From assembly GCF_018403665.1 (NCBI RefSeq), contig NZ_BOVJ01000050.1, positions 1 to 64,000 on the forward strand: 64,000 bases of DNA, written 5' to 3'. Origin of the DNA: Paenibacillus cisolokensis. Its GTDB lineage: Bacteria > Bacillota > Bacilli > Paenibacillales > Paenibacillaceae. The position numbers and the translations under genes were made by a program. How positions within the stretch are numbered: the first letter of the stretch is position 1; each line of letters opens with the position of its first letter. The notes beneath the pieces are model-generated. The model was not told the origin of the DNA and made no database searches. It worked only from the letters and a program-made list of their open reading frames with translations. Shown one piece after another: positions 58,851-64,000 of the stretch.

Positions 58851-59132
58851 TCATCTTCGCGCAATAGCCTGCCCTAACTCTTTATTGCCGCTTCGGACAT
58901 TCACGGAAAAAATAAATTCCAACAGCTCATCTTCAACGACTAGCGGAATGTAACATTCGAATCCGTTAACCGAGCGGTCTCCCGTTTTAAAGGTTGCGTG
59001 AAAGAAAGACCGCTTTTCCGCAGGAAAATCGAAGGCGATTGCGGAATCTTCCCGCTTAGCGATAATCGCGTCGATTCCGCCAAATCCCACCATAGGGAAG
59101 TGGAATTGTATGCATCTTTTATGTAATGTCAA
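58851..59132 (-). CDS. hypothetical protein, doubtful
   Basis: A 93-codon frame starting with TTG at 59132 and no ribosome binding site. It contains VGFGGIDAIIAKREDSAIAFDFPAEKRSFFHATF and YIPLVVEDELLEFIFSVNV. The composition looks protein-like, but no family is recognised. It may be a fragment of a larger gene disrupted along with the neighbouring gltD scrap. Confidence 0.35.
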   Translation of the reverse strand: MTLHKRCIQFHFPMVGFGGIDAIIAKREDSAIAFDFPAEKRSFFHATFKTGDRSVNGFECYIPLVVEDELLEFIFSVNVRSGNKELGQAIARR

Positions 59133-59142
59133 AGGAATGAAT

Positions 59143-59184
59143 AAAAAAATAAGCCCTTCTTTTCCGTAAAGGATGGAAGGGCTT
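59143..59184 (-). terminator. second hairpin beyond gltD
   Basis: AAGCCCTTC and GAAGGGCTT (9 bp) with a T run after the minus-strand arm (59149-59143). A backup terminator for gltD or for the doubtful small frame's neighbour. Confidence 0.6.
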
Positions 59185-59238
59185 TGCAGAGCTTTTATAA
59201 TTAAACGGATTCCCTTGATTGAAGCAATAGCTAATCAT

Positions 59239-59274
59239 AAAACCCCGACCCGCCGCGAGCGGCGAATCGGGGGT
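59239..59274 (-). terminator. intrinsic terminator of gltD
   Basis: ACCCCCGATTCGCCGC and its GGCGGGTCGGGGT partner form a long GC-rich stem on the minus strand, followed by TTTT. About 80 bases past the gltD stop. Confidence 0.8.
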
Positions 59275-59354
59275 CTCGCAGGAATGCCGTTACGGCTGCC
59301 TGACGCCTTTTTCTTGACAAGCGGACTCTCTTTCCTGACAGCTTTGAGTCGACA

Positions 59355-60840
59355 TTACGGCAGCATCGTGGAGCCCATCAGGTAGCGGTCCACTTCGCGC
59401 GCTGCCTCACGGCCTTCGTTGATGGCCCATACGACAAGGCTTTGGCCGCGGCGCATGTCGCCGGCGGCGAAGACTTTGTCCACGTTCGTACGGTATTTGC
59501 CGTATTCCGCCTTTACGTTCGAACGGCGGTCGCGCTCCAGGCCGAATTGGTCGATCAGGGTGTTCTCCGGTCCTTCGAACCCGATGGCGATCAGCACGAG
59601 ATCGCGCCGCATACTTTTTCCGTACCCGGAATTTCCTTGTAAATTTTGCGTCCGGTTTCGTCGACGATCCGCTCGATTTGAACCGTGTGCAGCTCTTTCA
59701 CGTTGCCGTTCTCATCGCCGACAAACTTCTTCGTCAGCACGGAGAACGCCCGCGGATCTTCCCCGAACAGCGCTTTGGCCTCTTCCTGGGCATAATCGAG
59801 CGTATAGACGTTCGGGAACTGCGGCCACGGGTTCGTGATCGGGTCGCGCGTAAGCGGCGCCTTGGCATGCGTGCCGAATTGCGTGACCGATTTGCAGCCG
59901 TGGCGCAGCGCCGTTGCGACGCAGTCGGTTCCGGTATCGCCGCCGCCGATGACGATGACGTTTTGTCTTTCGCCGAAATGTAGTTCCCGTCCGCAAGCCC
60001 GGAATCGAGATAGCTCTTGATCGTGCTGTTCAAATAATCCATCGCCATATAGATGCCGCCCAATTCGCGACCCTCAATGTCGACGTCACGCGCCTTCGTT
60101 GCGCCGCCGCAAAGGACGACGGCATCGAATTCGTCCAGCAGCTGTTGGGCCGGGATATCTTTGCCGATTTCGGTATTCGTCACGAATTGGACGCCTTCCG
60201 CTGCCAGCAGGTCGACCCGGCGCTGCACGACCTTCTTATCCAGCTTCATCGTCGGAATGCCGTACGTAAGCAGACCGCCGATGCGATCCGCGCGCTCGTA
60301 GACGGTGACCGTGTGCCCCGCTTTGTTCAGCTGCGCCGCGCAAGCGAGCCCGGCCGGTCCCGAACCGACGATCGCAACGCGCTTGCCGGTACGCTTCTTC
60401 GGCGGATCCGGCACGACCCATCCTTCCTCGAATCCGCGGTCGATAATCGCTTTCTCGATCGTCTTGATGGTGACCGGCTCGCCGATCAGACCGACCGTAC
60501 AGGATCCTTCGCAAGGAGCGGGACAGACGCTGCCCGTAAATTCGGGGAAATTATTCGTTTTGTGCAGCCGATCCAGCGCCTCGCGCCACAATCCCCGATA
60601 GATCAGGTTGTTCCATTCCGGTATCAGGTTGTGGACAGGACAACCCAATACCGATCCGTTCAATTCCATTCCCGTATGGCAATAGGGCGTGCCGCAATCC
60701 ATGCAGCGCGCGCCCTGCGTCCGCAGCTGGTCTTCGGAAAGATGCTTATGAAATTCCTCCCAATCTTTAATGCGCTCAAGCGGGTCGCGATCGGCAGGCA
60801 GTTCTCGCTTATATTCCATAAATCCGGTAGGTGTCGACAT
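59355..60840 (-). CDS. gltD: glutamate synthase small subunit (two frameshifts)
   Basis: NADPH-side beta subunit that feeds electrons to GltB for glutamate synthesis. The N-terminal Fe-S domain has [24 protein letters not shown] and [17 protein letters not shown] loop [40 protein letters not shown] loop [14 protein letters not shown] after restoring a base at the T run 59961-59964; the last part [16 protein letters not shown] and [26 protein letters not shown] follows a second break near 59615. Corrected length about 494 residues. No gltB is in the window beside it. Confidence 0.92.
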
Positions 60841-61061
60841 GACCGCAATCCCTCCATTATTCGTCCCGATTGGCCAATTATCGGCCAGTTTATTTTAAAC
60901 TATAACGGGATTTCCGTTGATCTGCAACTGAGAAGTCTTGTATATTCCCGTCTCCTATTTAAAATATCCTAGCATTCCAATCCAGGTCGAACCAATGGAT
61001 TATCCGTATAATCATTTGCACTATTTGTCATACACCTTGTCACAAATCGCACAGGAACGCG

Positions 61062-61547
61062 TCATCGTCTTACATATGTCCGAAACCAGTAATCATAAGG
61101 ATTTTCGTCGTTTTTGACGCCCTTTTCGCTGCCGGAGAGCTTCCATTCCGCCTCGTCGAATGACGGGAAATAGGTATCGCCCTCAAACTCCTCGTCGATT
61201 TCGGTCAGCAGCAGCTTATCCGCATATGGCAAAAACTGCTTATACACTTCCGCCCCGCCGATAATCATCAGCTCCCCGCCGCCGGCATACCGTGCCAACG
61301 CTTCCTCGACGGAGTGCGCGACTTCGCAGCCTTCCGGCCGAAAATCGCGGCTCCTCGTCAGCACGACGTTCGTCCGGTTTTTCAGCGGACCGTTGAACGA
61401 TTCCAGCGTCTTACGCCCCATGACGACCGTTTTCCCTTTTGTCATGCGGACAAAATAAGCCATATCCGCAGGAATGCGCCAAGGCAGCTCATTGTTGCGG
61501 CCGATCAGCCGGTTGCGGTCCATTGCGGCGATCATCGTGATGCCCAC
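61062..61547 (-). CDS. folA: dihydrofolate reductase
   Basis: Reduces dihydrofolate produced by ThyA. About 161 residues. ITMIAAMDRNRLIGRNNELPWRIPADMAYFVRMTKGKTVVMGRKTLESF carries the folate and NADPH residues (NELPW, R/K-T-x-VMGR). GGAEVYKQFLPYADKLLLTEID follows. The GTG at 61547 is chosen; a GTG at 61556 is in frame with a closer GGGAG. Directly follows thyA, as is usual. Confidence 0.94.
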   Translation of the reverse strand: MGITMIAAMDRNRLIGRNNELPWRIPADMAYFVRMTKGKTVVMGRKTLESFNGPLKNRTNVVLTRSRDFRPEGCEVAHSVEEALARYAGGGELMIIGGAEVYKQFLPYADKLLLTEIDEEFEGDTYFPSFDEAEWKLSGSEKGVKNDENPYDYWFRTYVRR

Positions 61548-61568
61548 AGCTCCCACGCTCCCTTCCCG

Positions 61569-62363
61569 TTATACCGACACTTCCGCCTTGATCGCCGGAT
61601 GATGCTGGTAGCCGACAAACTCGAAATCTTCATATTTGTAATCGAAAATCGATGCCGGCTTGCGCTTGATGACAAGGCGCGGCAGCGGGTACGGCTCGCG
61701 CGACAGCTGCTCTTTCACCTGGTCGAGATGATTCAGGTAAATATGCACGTCGCCGCCCGAATAAATGAACTCGCCCACACCAAGATCGCACTGCTGGGCG
61801 ATCATATGCGTCAATAACGCATACTGGGCAATGTTGAACGGCAATCCGAGAAAGGTGTCGGACGAACGCATCGTCAGCATGCACGACAGCTTGCCGTCGG
61901 ACACATAAAATTGAAACGCAAAATGGCACGGCGGCAGCTTCATCTTGTCGATTTCCGCCACGTTCCAGGCGCTGACGAGATGGCGCCGCGAGTCCGGATT
62001 GCGCCGGATCGACTCCACCACCTGGGCGATCTGGTCGTGCCGTCTGCCGTCGGCCCCTTCCCAGGCCCGCCATTGCGAGCCGTACACCGGCCCGAGATCC
62101 CCGTTCTCGTCCGCCCATTCGTTCCAAATCCGCACGCCGTTGTCCTGCAAATAGCGGATGTTGGTATCTCCGCTCAAAAACCAGAGCAGCTCATGCACGA
62201 CCGACTTGATGTGAATCCGTTTCGTCGTGACGAGCGGAAAACCGTCATTCAGATCGAACCGGAGCTGCCGCCCGAAGACCGAAATCGTCCCTGTCCCGGT
62301 CCGGTCTTTCTTTACGGTTCCGTTGTCCAAAATATCCTGAAGCAAATCCAAATACGCTCTCAC
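61569..62363 (-). CDS. thyA: thymidylate synthase
   Basis: Makes dTMP from dUMP. 264 residues, the short ThyA form. [14 protein letters not shown] (phosphate-binding Arg), [26 protein letters not shown], the active site [12 protein letters not shown] (catalytic Cys), [30 protein letters not shown] start at 62363 with GGAGGAG upstream. Forms an operon with folA. Confidence 0.96.
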   Translation of the reverse strand: MRAYLDLLQDILDNGTVKKDRTGTGTISVFGRQLRFDLNDGFPLVTTKRIHIKSVVHELLWFLSGDTNIRYLQDNGVRIWNEWADENGDLGPVYGSQWRAWEGADGRRHDQIAQVVESIRRNPDSRRHLVSAWNVAEIDKMKLPPCHFAFQFYVSDGKLSCMLTMRSSDTFLGLPFNIAQYALLTHMIAQQCDLGVGEFIYSGGDVHIYLNHLDQVKEQLSREPYPLPRLVIKRKPASIFDYKYEDFEFVGYQHHPAIKAEVSV

Positions 62364-62421
62364 GCTTCGTTTCTCCTCCCGATTGCTGACAAAGCCATTT
62401 CTTCTATTGTACCATACCGGT

Positions 62422-62913
62422 TCAAGTATGCGAACGTTTGTTTTGTCTTCGTTGCAAGCGCATTTCATACCGCTCCGGCGCGGTTTGATGGAGCCGAATC
62501 TCTTCTTCGGATTCGGGGATGACGGGCGGGACGGGCGTCGGCTTACCGTCCTTGCCGAGCGCTACAAAGGTGAAAAAAGCGGTGACCGCCGTTTTCCGCT
62601 CCCCGGATTCGACATTTTCCGACTGCACCTTGACGTAAACTTCCATCGAACTGCGATGCGTCCAGCTGATGAACGCTTCCACCTCGATCACTTCGCCGAG
62701 CCGGATCGGGGCGACGAATTCGAGACTGTCGGTCGAAACGGTAACGGTAGCCATGCGGGCATGGCGCATGCTGGCGATCGCCGCCGCCTTATCCATCAAT
62801 TCCATCAGTTTTCCGCCGAACATCGTCCCGTGATGATTCGTATCCGAAGGGAAAATCAGTTGCGTCATAACGGTCCGGGATTCCCGGATCAACCTGCCTT
62901 GCCTGTCGGACAT
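62422..62913 (-). CDS. acyl-CoA thioesterase (hot-dog fold)
   Basis: 163 residues. [37 protein letters not shown] is the hot-dog central helix with the catalytic N-H-x-GxxFGG motif of the YciA/BFIT type. [40 protein letters not shown] completes the fold. Acidic/basic tail at the C-terminus. Hydrolyses acyl-CoA esters. Independent of the flanking genes. Confidence 0.92.
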   Translation of the reverse strand: MSDRQGRLIRESRTVMTQLIFPSDTNHHGTMFGGKLMELMDKAAAIASMRHARMATVTVSTDSLEFVAPIRLGEVIEVEAFISWTHRSSMEVYVKVQSENVESGERKTAVTAFFTFVALGKDGKPTPVPPVIPESEEEIRLHQTAPERYEMRLQRRQNKRSHT

Positions 62914-62981
62914 CGCTGTACGCCCCTCTCGTTTTCATTCATCATGAACGTTATGCCGTTGTTTTATACGGTATGATGACG

Positions 62982-63021
62982 AAAAAAGAGGTCCCGGTTG
63001 AACCAACCGCATGACCTCTCT
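62982..63021 (-). terminator. intrinsic terminator of lpdA
   Basis: GAGGTC/GACCTC with an inner CGGTTG/CAACCG helix, followed by six T residues on the minus strand. It lies 30 bases past the lpdA stop. Confidence 0.85.
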
Positions 63022-63050
63022 TTCGGCAGTCTGCATGCGCATGCTGCGAA

Positions 63051-64000
63051 TTATTTTACGAACGTGTGAATCGGATGGCCGAGCGCGACTTCCGCCGCCT
63101 CCATCGTAATTTCGCCAAGCGTCGGATGCGCATGAATCGTAAGCGCGATATCTTCGACGGTTGCGCCCATTTCGATCGCAAGGCCGAGCTCGGCGATCAG
63201 GTTGGACGCTTCGGCGCCGGCGACTTGCGCGCCGAGGACGAGCCCGGTGTCGGCGTCGGAAACGATTTTCACGAATCCGTCGGTCGACTGCAGCGACAAT
63301 GCGCGGCCGTTCGCGCTGAAAGGGAACTTGCCGACTTTCACATTGTAGCCTTTCTCTTTCGCTTCGGACTCCGTATAGCCGACGCTTGCGCATTCCGGAT
63401 CGGAGAAGCAGACGAGCGGAATCACCTTGTAATCGATCTTGCTCGGCAGCCCGGCGATCGCCTCGGCCGCCACCTTGCCTTCATACGACGCTTTATGCGC
63501 CAGCGCAGGACCGGGCACGATATCGCCGATCGCATAAATATGCGGAACGCTCGTGCGGCATTGATCGTCGATTTCGATCAGCCCGCGATCGGTCATCTTG
63601 ATGTTGATCAGATCGAGACCGAGCTCGCCGTCCGTATTCGGCCGGCGGCCGACGGTTACAAGCAGGTAGTCCGCCGTCACTTTCTCTTCCTTGTCGCCCA
63701 CCGTATACGTAACGGTGACGTCCTTGTCGGTCTGCTCCGCGCTCTTCGCCTGGGCGCCCGTCACGACGTTCACGCCTTGCGCCTTCAGCTTCTTCGCGAC
63801 AAGCGACGACATGTCGGTGTCGAAGCCGGGAAGAATCGAGTTCGTGCCTTCGATCACGGTTACTTGCGTGCCGAACTTGGAGAACATCTGGCCAAGCTCG
63901 ATGCCGATATAGCCGCCGCCGATAACGACAAGGCTCTTCGGCACTTCCTGCAGCGCGAGCGCTCCGGTCGAGGAGAGGATGCGTCCGCCGAACGGGAACG
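63051..64000 (-). CDS. lpdA: dihydrolipoamide dehydrogenase, 5' end beyond the window
   Basis: E3 component of 2-oxoacid dehydrogenase complexes. The visible 316 codons cover the NAD domain [76 protein letters not shown], the interface [24 protein letters not shown] and the catalytic [14 protein letters not shown] (His and Glu). The gene continues past 64000; the FAD loop and redox cysteines are outside. It ends before a strong terminator, so it is the last gene of a probable pdh operon. Confidence 0.95.
   Translation of the reverse strand, partial: FPFGGRILSSTGALALQEVPKSLVVIGGGYIGIELGQMFSKFGTQVTVIEGTNSILPGFDTDMSSLVAKKLKAQGVNVVTGAQAKSAEQTDKDVTVTYTVGDKEEKVTADYLLVTVGRRPNTDGELGLDLINIKMTDRGLIEIDDQCRTSVPHIYAIGDIVPGPALAHKASYEGKVAAEAIAGLPSKIDYKVIPLVCFSDPECASVGYTESEAKEKGYNVKVGKFPFSANGRALSLQSTDGFVKIVSDADTGLVLGAQVAGAEASNLIAELGLAIEMGATVEDIALTIHAHPTLGEITMEAAEVALGHPIHTFVK

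Noticed and set aside
1-64000. CRISPR array, tRNA, rRNA or known riboswitch
   Set aside because: No spaced identical repeats of 25-40 bp, no cloverleaf or rRNA-like sequence and no recognisable riboswitch core were seen on reading. A covariance scan was not possible.

Overview
The window looks like chromosomal DNA of a moderately GC-rich Firmicute of the Paenibacillaceae type (Paenibacillus/Cohnella-like). Signs are strong GGAGG ribosome binding sites, Bacillus-type LexA boxes, gram-positive lipoproteins, carbohydrate ABC transporters without local ATPases, and DUF5696 and YIP1 proteins beside them. The genus is inferred from content only. Most genes are on the minus strand. About 30 single-base indels, nearly all lost bases in A or T runs of 3-7, break otherwise well-preserved genes. 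I read these as sequencing or assembly errors and give corrected gene extents, naming each break point.

Layout. (1) 1-2520: an IS110-family insertion sequence with a long 5' noncoding leader (possible bridge RNA), then gene-end remnants (a glycosidase tail and a TraB-like tail) with their terminators. (2) 2606-15416: a polyol catabolic locus. A DeoR regulator diverges from an internally deleted glpX. A nine-gene minus-strand operon encodes a solute-binding lipoprotein, two permeases, two MalK-type ATPases, an EltD-like zinc dehydrogenase, RpiB, DhaK and DhaL. A second DeoR regulator diverges from it, and a glycerol-1-phosphate dehydrogenase (EgsA/AraM) lies beyond. Together these suggest import of a C3/C4 polyol, oxidation to a ketose, phosphorylation and isomerisation towards central metabolism; erythritol or threitol is the leading guess. 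(3) 15500-20860: remnants, then an electrophile/xenobiotic response unit (cysteine-rich HTH regulator divergent from azoreductase, DHA2-type MFS pump and Old Yellow Enzyme) and a broken tyrosine recombinase. (4) 20990-24990: APC permease, DUF3298 protein, GNAT/ABC-ATPase pair, and a small protein whose promoter is bracketed by two LexA-type boxes.

(5) 25000-49730: a 25-kb carbohydrate locus with a sulfatase, two glycoamylase-like (PF10091 type) proteins, a GH35-like beta-galactosidase, a LacI regulator, two Gfo/Idh/MocA oxidoreductases, a sugar isomerase/epimerase, an endonuclease/exonuclease/phosphatase-fold enzyme, two permease pairs, an ordinary solute-binding lipoprotein, a very large (about 1,020 aa) solute-binding protein, an NHL-repeat/YIP1 membrane protein and a DUF5696 protein. 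A palindrome GAAACGTTTC, and one near-copy, occurs ahead of three transcription units in this locus and probably defines the LacI regulon. (6) 50100-53440: HAD hydrolase, DNA topoisomerase III, small hypothetical; then a repeat-rich gap. (7) 54150-58600: histidine kinase, response regulator and a three-gene LanFEG-like ABC exporter, an orphan lantibiotic/peptide resistance module. (8) 58700-64000: a duplicated scrap of gltD, then gltD, folA, thyA, an acyl-CoA thioesterase and the 3' part of lpdA, all conserved housekeeping genes.

The parts most worth following up are the DUF5696/YIP1/giant-SBP import core with its LacI operator set, the C4-polyol operon, the IS110 leader and the SOS-boxed small gene. 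No CRISPR array, rRNA or tRNA was seen.
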